Origin: an uncultured Pseudomonadota bacterium
GTDB lineage: Bacteria > Myxococcota_A > Bradymonadia > Bradymonadales > Bradymonadaceae
DNA: 33,304 nt
Reading direction: 5' to 3'
Assembly: GCA_950059285.1 (NCBI GenBank)
Contig: CATLTV010000040.1
Location: 1-33,304, forward strand
Below are positions 25,183 through 32,729 of the stretch, in pieces. How positions within the stretch are numbered: the first letter of the stretch is position 1; each line of letters starts with the position of its first letter. Made by a program: the position numbers and the translations under genes. The notes beneath the pieces were generated by a model. The model was not told the DNA's origin and searched no databases. It saw only the letters and a program-made list of their open reading frames with translations.

Positions 25183-25878
25183 ATGGAGATCAAGATTGAA
25201 GAAGGTTTGGAGCGCCGCAAGGGGTTTGCGTACCTGTGTGGTTGGCTGTGGATGAAAGTGGCAGGATGGAAGTTTGATGCGTCAAACTTGCCTGAATACA
25301 AGAAGTTCGTGTTGATCGCCAATCCTCATACATCAAACTGGGATCTTCCGTTTATGTTGGGCTGTTCCTATCTTGGTGGGCTTCGTGTCTCATGGCTTGG
25401 CAAGCACACGCTCTTCAGGGGCATTGGTAAGCCTTTCTTCACCTGGTATGGCGGTGTGCCTGTGGATCGTACAGCGCCCAAAGGGATGGTGCATCAGGTG
25501 GCAGAGGTCATCAAGAGCCGCGACAAGATAGCGCTCGCCATTCCACCTGCGGGGACACGTCGCAAGACCGACGGCTGGAAGACTGGATTTTATTACATTG
25601 CTCTGGAGTCAGGTGTTCCCATTATCCCGACCTACCTTGATTGGGGCACCAAACGTGCAGGTTTTGGCCCTGCGTTCTTCCCTACAGGAGACATTGAGGC
25701 CGACTTTGAGGTGTTCAAGAAGTTCTATGAGGGGATGAAGGGCAAGTACCCAGAGATGCAAAGCCCCGTTAAAATCAGGACCAAGAGGACATATGAGGTC
25801 GACGAGGTTGACCTTGATTCTGGTGGCGTGCAGATCTTCAAGGATGCTGTGAACTCCATGCGCGGCAAGGATCAGTAA
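25183..25878 (+). CDS. Lysophospholipid acyltransferase family protein (PlsC-like)
   Basis: 231 residues, short-type member. The catalytic HX4D is HTSNWD (His49-Asp54) after 'FVLIANP'. 'YGGVPVDRT' supplies the substrate-binding Arg of motif II. Motif III, usually [F/P]PEGTR, reads PPAGTRRK (122-128), with Ala123 in place of Glu; 'WKTGFYYIALESGVPIIPTYLDW' style motif IV follows. It likely transfers an acyl chain to a lysophospholipid or glycerol phosphate at the inner membrane. ATG at 25183 has GGAAAGAA upstream. It stands alone; no lipid genes are nearby. Confidence 0.8.
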   Translation: MEIKIEEGLERRKGFAYLCGWLWMKVAGWKFDASNLPEYKKFVLIANPHTSNWDLPFMLGCSYLGGLRVSWLGKHTLFRGIGKPFFTWYGGVPVDRTAPKGMVHQVAEVIKSRDKIALAIPPAGTRRKTDGWKTGFYYIALESGVPIIPTYLDWGTKRAGFGPAFFPTGDIEADFEVFKKFYEGMKGKYPEMQSPVKIRTKRTYEVDEVDLDSGGVQIFKDAVNSMRGKDQ

Positions 25879-25914
25879 GGATGATGTGACAATCCTATCG
25901 GTCGGCGATGCCAA

Positions 25915-25987
25915 CACAAGGAAGAGGCCCATCGAGGGGCGAGTTTTGCTGCGCAAAACTCGCCCCTCGATGGGCCTCTTCCTTGTG
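25915..25987. terminator. Giant hairpin H5
   Basis: Perfect 35-bp stem with 3-nt loop TGC, 36 bp after the acyltransferase stop and 8 bp from the stop of the minus-strand small ORF. Unlike the others it has no good T-tract at either end (CTTCCTTGTG), so termination might need another factor or its job may be transcript end protection. Confidence 0.6.
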
Positions 25988-25995
25988 AGGTGTTA

Positions 25996-26178
25996 TCAAT
26001 TATCAATGTACTTACAGCAGTTAAAACAATTGTGTACGGGAGCTGACTGGTCTGAAGGAGCGAGAGCTGTGTCGTCGGTTTGATTTGGAGCAAAACTTTT
26101 GTCGGTTGGTGTAAGTTTCTGGACAGTCAGTCTTATTCTGAAGGTGTGGTTGGTCTTTCTGAGATTTTGCTTGTCCAA
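25996..26178 (-). CDS. Possible small Cys-rich peptide
   Basis: 60 residues, TTG start, no visible RBS. The first part is basic and amphipathic ('FRIRLTVQKLTP'), the middle is rich in Ser, Thr, Asp and Pro, and the end is CFNCCKYIDN, three Cys within five residues. This leader/core look recalls peptide natural-product precursors, but I recognise no family. Three AGA codons are unlike neighbours, which mostly use CGT/CGC. It sits next to giant hairpin H5 and is divergent from a dioxygenase gene 109 bp away. It may be spurious. Confidence 0.3.
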   Translation of the reverse strand: MDKQNLRKTNHTFRIRLTVQKLTPTDKSFAPNQTDDTALAPSDQSAPVHNCFNCCKYIDN

Positions 26179-26287
26179 AGGGGGCGTTCAGTGGATGATG
26201 CGTGCGCACAGCGAGTGGTTTTCACAAAGGTGCTGTGCATACATTGTTTTATGACACCTCAAACCCTGCAAGGAGATGGAGGATTCC

Positions 26288-27397
26288 ATGTCTCAAGAGC
26301 CCCAAGTTCCAGTTGTTGACCTTCGCGATCTGGCGAGCCCTCGCCAGGAGGATCAAGCCCGAGCATCAGAAGCATTGATGTTAGGACTTGGTCATTATGG
26401 CCTGGTGTACATTCGTAACCACGGCATTGACGCCAAGGAGTTGGATACTTTCTATGACTCATTCCGCGATGTGTGCGACCGCGATATGTCTGAGAAGCAG
26501 ACATGGAGCAAGCCCGACATCTGGTTCCAGCGTGGATGGACTCCACCCAACACAGAGAAAGCTGTGGTCGCTGGTGGACAGCCTGACTTCAAGGAGTGTT
26601 TCTTTGTGGCTCCCGAGCCTCTGGATCCTGTGTGCAAGCTCCAGTATCCCGAAATTTACGCCGAGAACATCTGGCCTGAAGATGCGCCTGAATTTCAGAG
26701 CACCTATCTGAGCATTGGTCACCAGCTTCACGAGATTGGTCTGGCGTTGTTGCGTGGTTGTGCGCGTGCGCTTGAACTTGAGCCTTACATCTTTGAAGCT
26801 GCTGTGTGGCAAGGTCCTCACGTCACACGTGCGCTGCGTTACTTGAACCTCTCCACCGAGCAAGTGGATCAGGATATCCTCTGGGGCGAGGAGCACACTG
26901 ACTTTAACTTGCTGACATTGCTTCCTGGTGGTCGCTTCATCGATAAGAATGGTGAGTACTGTGGCCGTCCTGATGAGAAGAGCGGGTTGTACTTGCGTAC
27001 GCGTTCCACAGAGGAGCACCCCAATGGTCAGATGGTGCCAGGGCGTCCTCCTGAAGGATGTATCGTGGCTCAGGTGGGTCAGCAGCTTGAGATCTTGACG
27101 GGTGGCGTGTTCACAGCAACACCTCACGTGATCAAGGCACCAGCAAGCGTGGAATACTCTCGCGTCTCCATGGCACACTTCATCCACTTGCATTCGCATG
27201 AGATTCTCTTCCCCATGCCAACCTGTCAGACCGATGAGTCCATTCAGGCATACAGCCCGCCCGTGTTGGCTGGTACGTATGGTACAAAGACCATGGTCGA
27301 CATTGGTCTGGCGCCTTCGCATGCTATCGAACAGCTTGGTTATCGCCAGTATGATCGTCTTGGTTCAATGCGCGCCGAGGAAGATTCATCCAAGTAA
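26288..27397 (+). CDS. Fe(II)/2-oxoglutarate-type dioxygenase, isopenicillin N synthase family
   Basis: 369 residues. N-terminal 'VPVVDLRDL' and 'LGHYGLVYIRNHGI' are the DIOX_N-type opening. The iron ligands fit HxD...H: His203 and Asp205 (EEHTDFN) and His280 (TATPHVIKAP). Arg292-Val-Ser294 (YSRVS) is the RxS that binds 2-oxoglutarate or substrate carboxylate. ATG at 26288 has GGAGG five bases upstream; the ATG at 26276 would sit directly on AAGGAG. Substrate is unknown: the family includes oxygenases of small metabolites and peptides as well as ring-forming oxidases. Codon use looks like that of well-expressed genes. A hairpin terminator with T6 follows. Confidence 0.88.
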   Translation: MSQEPQVPVVDLRDLASPRQEDQARASEALMLGLGHYGLVYIRNHGIDAKELDTFYDSFRDVCDRDMSEKQTWSKPDIWFQRGWTPPNTEKAVVAGGQPDFKECFFVAPEPLDPVCKLQYPEIYAENIWPEDAPEFQSTYLSIGHQLHEIGLALLRGCARALELEPYIFEAAVWQGPHVTRALRYLNLSTEQVDQDILWGEEHTDFNLLTLLPGGRFIDKNGEYCGRPDEKSGLYLRTRSTEEHPNGQMVPGRPPEGCIVAQVGQQLEILTGGVFTATPHVIKAPASVEYSRVSMAHFIHLHSHEILFPMPTCQTDESIQAYSPPVLAGTYGTKTMVDIGLAPSHAIEQLGYRQYDRLGSMRAEEDSSK

Positions 27398-27465
27398 GTT
27401 TGAGCATCCCTGATATCGACGGGAAGAATTAAGCTTACAAAGTTGTTTATATCCGTGTATGAAAG

Positions 27466-27518
27466 CAGCAAGGAGCACGGCTTTTTATAAAAAGCCGTGC
27501 TCCTTGCTGTAGTTTTTT
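27466..27518 (+). terminator. Giant hairpin H6 after dioxygenase gene
   Basis: A perfect 44-bp palindrome (27466-27509, 22-nt arms, A/T-rich centre) followed by GTAG and a run of six T. It is 68 bp after the dioxygenase stop and has a clear plus-strand terminator form. Confidence 0.8.
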
Positions 27519-27626
27519 AAGGACATATAGCAAAGGCAACGCTGATGATGCTTTCTGTAAGTGTTTGATGTTAAAGTGCTTTTTCTGTGTGTTTTGAATA
27601 GTTCTTATGACAAGGATAATGAGACC

Positions 27627-28490
27627 ATGAGTGAGAAAGATCTGGCTGTGCGCGCCATGACCAATGACGGATCCTTCCGTGTGATTGCCATCCGTACGAC
27701 AGACACTGTGCGTGAGGCATTGCAAAAACAAGAGACCCTCTACCCACATGATGCCGAGGTGTTTACCGAGCTTCTGACAGGTGCTGTGCTTGTGCGTCAG
27801 ACCATGGCTCCCCAGCACCGCGTGCAGATTATTTTAAAGGAAGACAAGGCGTCCTCACACCAGATGGTCGCGGACTCATTTCCTGAAGGTTTGACACGTG
27901 GTGTGGTGCAGGGGATCGATGTGGATAACCGCTTCTCCCATGGTTCTCATAACCTCTTGCAGGTGATGCGCGTGCTGTTCAACAACGAGCTTCAGCAGGG
28001 CATCGTTCACACCCCCGAGATGGGTGGTGTGTCGCAAGCGCTGACCGATTATATGCTTCAGTCCGAGCAGGTTGCTTCGGCGATTGATGTGGCCACGTTC
28101 CTTGATGCCAATAACAACGTCGTGAGCGCAGGTGGTTTTATTGTACAGATGCTTCCCGAGGCAAATCAGGACACCATCAACGCCATGTTGCAACGCCTTG
28201 AGAAGCGTCAGCCTCTGTTTACTGTCATCAGTCAGGAGGGCATGAGTCCCAAGGAGATCCTCGCCGACCTGATGGGTGACTTGGAGTACACTTTGCTTGG
28301 TGATGAGCCTGTTTTCTATGGCTGCACCTGCTCCGAGATCAAGCTTGTCTCTGCGATGGCGACACTTGGCCATGATGAGATCCAGCGCATCATTAGTGAT
28401 GGTGAAGTGATGGATGTGAAGTGCGATTACTGCAAAACCAATTACGCCATCGGTCCAGAGCAGCTCAAGCCATTGCTTGAGACGCACTGA
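27627..28490 (+). CDS. hslO: Redox-regulated chaperone Hsp33
   Basis: 287 residues, normal length. Hsp33 is a cytoplasmic holdase switched on by oxidative unfolding of a C-terminal zinc module. The four zinc-binding Cys are present: Cys233 and Cys235 (GCTCSEIK) and Cys266 and Cys269 (KCDYCKTNY). The N-terminal part has 'AVRAMTNDGSFRVIAIRTTD' and the middle 'GGFIVQMLPEA', both typical. ATG at 27627 matches the family start; an earlier in-frame start at 27561 would add a non-homologous hydrophobic stretch. RBS AAGGA is rather far upstream. Hairpin H7 follows after 15 bp. Confidence 0.93.
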   Translation: MSEKDLAVRAMTNDGSFRVIAIRTTDTVREALQKQETLYPHDAEVFTELLTGAVLVRQTMAPQHRVQIILKEDKASSHQMVADSFPEGLTRGVVQGIDVDNRFSHGSHNLLQVMRVLFNNELQQGIVHTPEMGGVSQALTDYMLQSEQVASAIDVATFLDANNNVVSAGGFIVQMLPEANQDTINAMLQRLEKRQPLFTVISQEGMSPKEILADLMGDLEYTLLGDEPVFYGCTCSEIKLVSAMATLGHDEIQRIISDGEVMDVKCDYCKTNYAIGPEQLKPLLETH

Positions 28491-28505
28491 TAAGCGCCAG
28501 AAAAA

Positions 28506-28565
28506 CGCGTAAAAAAGGAGGGGCGGCGACTGGTTTACCAGTCGCCGCCCCTCCTTTTTTACGCG
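28506..28565. terminator. Giant hairpin H7 after hslO
   Basis: Perfect 29-bp stem with a 2-nt centre (TT). Core GGAGGGGCGGCGACTGGT, outer arm CGCGTAAAAAA and its complement, giving six T on the plus strand. It starts 15 bp after the hslO stop; the next gene is in the same direction, so two-way use is not needed here. Confidence 0.8.
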
Positions 28566-28674
28566 CACCTTGAGGCAAGGAACCTGCATCTGATGTGATG
28601 AGTATGGATTTGTGTTGCGACTGCAACCATGGAGTACATGTTTTTATCACATAATATAAGTTTCTGGAGTGATT

Positions 28675-29595
28675 ATGCTTTTTAATAAGACGATGTGGAG
28701 TTCTATCGTAGGTGCCATGTTGCTGTTGTGTCTTGTGGCAAGTGATGTGTTTGCGCACGAGACGGCGACCTGGTCAGATATTGCGGATGAGTCACAAGCA
28801 GCGAGTGTGGAGTCTGAGGATGATTTTAAGCTTACGATTGCCAGTGAGTTTGGCTTGCTCAGCGTGATGTACAACAAGATCCAGCAGGGTCAGAATGGTA
28901 CATATTTTGATTATGTGAAGGATGGAGGTCAGGAGTTATTTACGCCTTTTTTGAGAGCGAGTGGTGAGCTCAAGTGGAAGGGGCGTCACACGGCGGTGTT
29001 GTTGTATCAGCCCATCAATCTGGAGACGCGTGTGCGATTCAGGGAGGATGTGGTCGTGGATGACCGTGTGTTCTCCGAGGGACAGATGATGGACCTGAGG
29101 TATGGCTTTGATTTCTTCAGGGCATCTTACATGTTTGATGTGCTCGCGCGGGAAGATATGGAGCTGTCGCTTGGTGGTGGATTCCAGATGCGTATTGCTG
29201 CAATTGAGTTTGTGCCTGTGGATGGGAGTGATGGTCGTCTCTCAAAAGATCTTGGGCCAGTGCCTTTGCTCAAGTTGCGATACAGGCACAACCTGGAGAA
29301 GGGCTGGTTCTATGGCACCGAGATTGATGGGTTTTATGCCAACATCAAGGTGTTAAATGGAGACATTGAGAACGAGGTCACAGGTGCGATTTACGACGCC
29401 AGCCTGAGAGGTGGTAAGACGCTTGGTGATGGGCTTGATGCGTTTGTGAACGTGCGTTTTCTTGGCGGCGGCGGTGTGGGCACAAGTCAGGATGATGCGC
29501 GTGATAATCCTGGTGATGGGTATGTGAAGAACTGGTTACATGCAGCGACGATATCGCTTGGCTTTTATTTTGAACCAGCAGCGTTGGTGAGATAA
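28675..29595 (+). CDS. Probable outer-membrane beta-barrel protein
   Basis: 306 residues. A signal peptide (1-27, ending VFA) is followed by alternating strands such as 'GELKWKGRHTAVLLYQPI', 'MELSLGGGFQMRIAAIEF', 'LLKLRYRHNLEKGWFYGTEIDG' and 'ATISLGFYFEP', the pattern of a beta-barrel in the outer membrane. It lacks a C-terminal Phe, though GFYF lies near the end. ATG at 28675 has GGAG five bases upstream. No family recognised; it appears monocistronic between two giant hairpins. Confidence 0.65.
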   Translation: MLFNKTMWSSIVGAMLLLCLVASDVFAHETATWSDIADESQAASVESEDDFKLTIASEFGLLSVMYNKIQQGQNGTYFDYVKDGGQELFTPFLRASGELKWKGRHTAVLLYQPINLETRVRFREDVVVDDRVFSEGQMMDLRYGFDFFRASYMFDVLAREDMELSLGGGFQMRIAAIEFVPVDGSDGRLSKDLGPVPLLKLRYRHNLEKGWFYGTEIDGFYANIKVLNGDIENEVTGAIYDASLRGGKTLGDGLDAFVNVRFLGGGGVGTSQDDARDNPGDGYVKNWLHAATISLGFYFEPAALVR

Positions 29596-29599
29596 AGCG

Positions 29600-29661
29600 A
29601 AAAGAAGACGTCAACAGGCCCGCATTCGGTCACGAATGCGGGCCTGTTGACGTCTTCTTTT
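29600..29661. terminator. Giant bidirectional hairpin H8
   Basis: Perfect 29-bp stem with loop GTCA, between convergent genes: 4 bp from the barrel gene stop and 7 bp from the stop of the minus-strand helical-repeat gene. Outer arms AAAAGAAGACG and the complement supply T-rich ends in both directions. Confidence 0.8.
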
Positions 29662-29668
29662 ATGTGTC

Positions 29669-31234
29669 TCAGGCCGTGTGTTTTTCGATGCGGCTTATCG
29701 CTGCATCGATGGCACCTTGTACTGTGCTATCTTTTTCATTTTCAAGGCGATTTTTAAGTGCCTCGAGATGTGGTGCTGCGCTCTCGATGGGCATACGAAA
29801 GAGTGCCTCGGCAGCGTACTGACGGGTTGCTTTTTTGCGTGCCTCCAGCAGCGCTGCGACCGCTGAGGCATCCTCGGTTTTGGGCCAGTAGGGAGATGCT
29901 TTGATCGCGGCGTCACGCACCTTCTTTGACTTGTGTGTAATTGCGATGGGCAGCATTGAGGGTGAGCAAAGTTGGACCGCGAAGTAGTGTTCAAATATTG
30001 AAGTTGTCATGGGGCCATTGGCTCCAAGCAAGGCATGTTCAAGCACTTCTTGTTCATAGCTTTCGGGGATGAGGTTAAAGTGTTTCTTGATGTGCCACTG
30101 TTCGTAACTGTCTGAGAGTGATGGGTTTCTTGCGAGGTGGTGAAGGTAAATGCGCCACATCTCTTCATGATGTGTTGAGGTGTTCTTATCTGTGAGCAAG
30201 GTCTTAAATACAGCCCAGCGGTGAACGAAGCTTGTGTTCTTTTCGAACAATTCGAGCGTGGCGTGGAACCAGAGCATTGGATCGGAAGCGACCTCTTTTT
30301 TAAGCCATGTGTTCCAGACCTTTTTACTCTTTTGATACAGGTCATCGATCCTGTCGCAGACCTTTTCTTTTGCTGTGTCATCAAGTGACTCGAAGGAGTT
30401 TGGCGATTGTTCTGGAGTGTCTGTGGGGTCGCCAAGAATGGCGAGCTGTGTTTTGCACCATTCGCGTACGGCTTTCTTTCTTGCGGAGGCTCCTCGTTCA
30501 AGGACAGCGCGACCTTTTTCACCGCGAGCATCGACTCCAAATTGAGCCCGTTGTCGCATGCCTTTGAGTCGGTGGCCTAACAATTCAAGATAGAGGTCAT
30601 CATCATCCTGGGAGCAGCGCTGATTGGCGAGCATCACATGTAAGGTCTGGAGTCCATCGGAGTCATCACCATCGGCGCGTTTTTTTGCGATGATGGGAAT
30701 GACACGGTCGACGTGTCCCTCGACGAGAGGTGCAAAGTTCTTGGGCAACAAGTCATCTGCAATCAGGTTGATGGCATGTGCAAACGCGGCTTCATCCTGG
30801 ATTTCCAGTGCGAGCAATGGTGTGAGTTGTCGCGCAAAGAAGTGGTTGGCAATAACCTGCTCGATGGCTTCTACGATGCCCTTGTCGCCCGTTTTCTTGA
30901 CCAGAGAGATGATGGTGTCTCGTGGGATGAACGAGTTGGCGGGTGGAAGAGTTTTGAGGTGGGGTATGAACCAGTCGGGCAGGGGAGTGTCTTTTGTGCG
31001 GGCGAGGATGGCGATGGCCGCGATAATTTGCTGAATGGCGTAGCGTGACTTGTCTGTTTTGAGTTTGGGGTCTTGGGTGGGTTCCCATGACTGAAACGCC
31101 TCAAGCAGCGCGGTAGGTTTGTGGGCCGAGAGTCGCTTGTTTATTGTGTCAAAGGTGTTGTTGGAGATGGTGTGGTTAGCGATTGATGTGCAAAGTTCGT
31201 CAATGAGTAGTTCGGGGGAGAGGGATTTGGCCAT
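29669..31234 (-). CDS. Helical-repeat (HEAT-like) protein of unknown function
   Basis: 521 residues, nearly all alpha-helical, with no signal peptide or membrane segment. Repeats of paired helices are seen, e.g. 'KSKKVRDAAIKASPYWPKTEDASAVAALLEARKKATRQYAAEALFRM' (landmarks KVRDAAIKASP and RQYAAEALFRMP), typical of HEAT-like scaffolds; a charged Lys/Arg-rich stretch lies in the middle. ATG at 31232-31234 has AGGA about ten bases upstream. A minus-strand TTGCAA / TAGATT pair with 17-bp spacing lies at 31316-31288. Role unknown; probably protein-protein binding in the cytoplasm. Confidence 0.65.
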   Translation of the reverse strand: MAKSLSPELLIDELCTSIANHTISNNTFDTINKRLSAHKPTALLEAFQSWEPTQDPKLKTDKSRYAIQQIIAAIAILARTKDTPLPDWFIPHLKTLPPANSFIPRDTIISLVKKTGDKGIVEAIEQVIANHFFARQLTPLLALEIQDEAAFAHAINLIADDLLPKNFAPLVEGHVDRVIPIIAKKRADGDDSDGLQTLHVMLANQRCSQDDDDLYLELLGHRLKGMRQRAQFGVDARGEKGRAVLERGASARKKAVREWCKTQLAILGDPTDTPEQSPNSFESLDDTAKEKVCDRIDDLYQKSKKVWNTWLKKEVASDPMLWFHATLELFEKNTSFVHRWAVFKTLLTDKNTSTHHEEMWRIYLHHLARNPSLSDSYEQWHIKKHFNLIPESYEQEVLEHALLGANGPMTTSIFEHYFAVQLCSPSMLPIAITHKSKKVRDAAIKASPYWPKTEDASAVAALLEARKKATRQYAAEALFRMPIESAAPHLEALKNRLENEKDSTVQGAIDAAISRIEKHTA

Positions 31235-31287
31235 GGGTAAATTTTCCTGGTCAAGAGTTTAGAATTATTTTCCGACTAACAGGTTTG

Positions 31288-31316
31288 AATCTAGAGCGTA
31301 TAGATGAACTTTGCAA
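31288..31316 (-). promoter_or_regulatory. Candidate promoter of helical-repeat gene
   Basis: On the minus strand TTGCAA (31316-31311), 17-bp spacer and TAGATT (31293-31288), about 55 bp upstream of the ATG. Resembles a sigma-70-type promoter; not proven. Confidence 0.3.
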
Positions 31317-31388
31317 GGTTTATATATGATCGTTTTACGACTAAATAGTAGTGTTGTGAGTTGTGTGAGTGAGGAGAGTTTTGCCAAG

Positions 31389-31445
31389 AAGCAAAAGTGG
31401 AGCAAGGCTACTCCTGACAGGAGTAGCCTTGCTCCACTTTTGCTT
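31389..31445. terminator. Giant hairpin H9 after inositol-phosphate synthase gene
   Basis: Perfect 28-bp arms around a 1-nt centre (a few central pairs would open as loop), 23 bp after the stop of the minus-strand synthase gene. Core GGAGCAAGGCTACTCCTG with AAGCAAAAGT and complement as outer arms. Confidence 0.8.
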
Positions 31446-31468
31446 TTCGGTTGTTTTAACTTGTTGTT

Positions 31469-32566
31469 TTATTTTGTGTTTCCTGCAATGAAGTCGTCGA
31501 GCTGTTGACGTGCTTCATCATCACGCATTTGCTCGGGAGGAGACTTCATGGTGTATGCGCTGGCAGCGAGGAGAGGGCCTGAGATGTTGCGCTCCATGGC
31601 GAGTTTGGCGCAGCGGATGCCATCGATAGCGACGCCTGCGGAGTTGGGAGAATCTTCGACGCTCAGGCGAGCTTCGACGTGCATGGGGACATCACCAAAT
31701 CCGTCCCATTCAATGCGAAGGAAGCAGACCTTGTTGTCCTGTTGCCATGGCACATAGTCGGAGGGGCCGATATGGACGTTATCAGGATCAAGAGGCACAT
31801 CGAGCTGGGATTGAACCGCAGCGGTTTTGGAGACCTTTTTGCTTTTGAGTCTCTTGCGCTCAAGCATGTTAAGGAAGTCGGTGTTACCGCCTGTGTTGAG
31901 CTGGTAGGTGCGAGTGACGTTGACGCCACGATCGCCAAGAAGACGAGTCAAGACACGGTGCATGATGGTGGCACCGAACTGGCTTTTGATGTCATCGCCC
32001 ACGATGGGGAGGCCCTTGTCGCGGAATGCCTGTGCAAATTCGGGGTTTGACGCGATGAAGACGGGGACACAGTTGACCATGGCCACGCCTGCTTCAAGGC
32101 ATGCTTTTGCGTAGTGTTTGACGGCTTCTTCGCTGCCCACGGGGAGGTAACAGACGAGCACCTCTGCGCCAGAGTCTTTGAGCGCCTGAACGACATCCAC
32201 GGCCTCTTCGGAGGACTCGCGGAATGCCTGATGTTCGGGGTAGTTTTCCATGTGTTCAGCGATGCCATCAAGGGTTGGTCCTTTGAGGACTGTGACACCC
32301 CAGTTGGGGAGTTCTGCCTGAAAGACTGTGGTGCAGTTGGGTTTGGCGAAGGTTGCTTCTCGAAGGGGTTTACCAACCTTGCGTTCGTCGATGTCGAAGG
32401 CGACAACGGGCTCGATATCGCTGATGGCGTAACCACCGATTTCGGGGTGCATCAGGCCAGCCGCTGCATCAGCGGGCTTGTCTGCGTAGTAGGCGATGCC
32501 TTGCAAAAGAGAACTTGCGCAGTTACCTACGCCAGCGATAGCGAGTTTGATTGTTGGTCGAGTCAT
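31469..32566 (-). CDS. ino1: Inositol-3-phosphate synthase
   Basis: 365 residues, the short form found in actinobacteria and archaea and some other bacteria. It converts glucose 6-phosphate to 1D-myo-inositol 3-phosphate using NAD+. Landmarks: NAD-binding GVGNCASSLLQG at about 13-24, 'VNCVPVFIASNPEF', 'GDDIKSQFGATI', 'NTGGNTDFLNM' (~224) and 'SKKVSKT' (~240). The product feeds inositol lipids or compatible solutes; no other inositol genes are nearby. ATG at 32564-32566. The upstream gap has a TTAAAACAT/ATGTTTTAA dyad that could be its operator. Confidence 0.92.
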   Translation of the reverse strand: MTRPTIKLAIAGVGNCASSLLQGIAYYADKPADAAAGLMHPEIGGYAISDIEPVVAFDIDERKVGKPLREATFAKPNCTTVFQAELPNWGVTVLKGPTLDGIAEHMENYPEHQAFRESSEEAVDVVQALKDSGAEVLVCYLPVGSEEAVKHYAKACLEAGVAMVNCVPVFIASNPEFAQAFRDKGLPIVGDDIKSQFGATIMHRVLTRLLGDRGVNVTRTYQLNTGGNTDFLNMLERKRLKSKKVSKTAAVQSQLDVPLDPDNVHIGPSDYVPWQQDNKVCFLRIEWDGFGDVPMHVEARLSVEDSPNSAGVAIDGIRCAKLAMERNISGPLLAASAYTMKSPPEQMRDDEARQQLDDFIAGNTK

Positions 32567-32588
32567 GGTAGTGAGTCCCAGGAGCTGT

Positions 32589-32611
32589 TTAAAACATCAG
32601 ATATGTTTTAA
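32589..32611. promoter_or_regulatory. Dyad upstream of inositol-phosphate synthase gene
   Basis: TTAAAACAT and ATGTTTTAA, perfect 9-bp arms around CAGAT, 22 bp upstream of the synthase ATG. Its place in a divergent promoter region suggests a regulator site; identity unknown. Confidence 0.35.
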
Positions 32612-32644
32612 GTGTATCATGTGAATAGAACAAACTGGTTAAAG

Positions 32645-32677
32645 TTTACTCCAACTCTGGAGTAAAGCTGCTATGAT
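32645..32677 (+). promoter_or_regulatory. Candidate promoter with MerR-like dyad
   Basis: TTTACTCC and GGAGTAAA form a perfect 8-bp dyad (32645-32666, 6-bp spacer AACTCT) directly upstream of TATGAT (32672-32677), which would start transcription about 45 nt before the lipoprotein start. A dyad placed between -35 and -10 is typical of MerR-type promoters; no MerR gene is in the window. Confidence 0.35.
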
Positions 32678-32729
32678 ACAATGCAAGTCAGGGGCCATCA
32701 TGAACGTATCACTAAAAAGAGGAGATAGT

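Larger units (their letters stand above)
25879..26287. other. 409-bp gap between acyltransferase and dioxygenase genes
   Basis: Holds hairpin H5 and the possible small peptide ORF. The remaining ~109 bp before the dioxygenase start should contain its promoter; no clear -35/-10 pair was found by eye. Confidence 0.5.

Noticed and set aside
26459-27322. 287-codon minus-strand frame opposite the dioxygenase gene
   Set aside because: The plus frame has all iron-binding and RxS motifs; the antisense product is Arg/Thr-rich with no motif.
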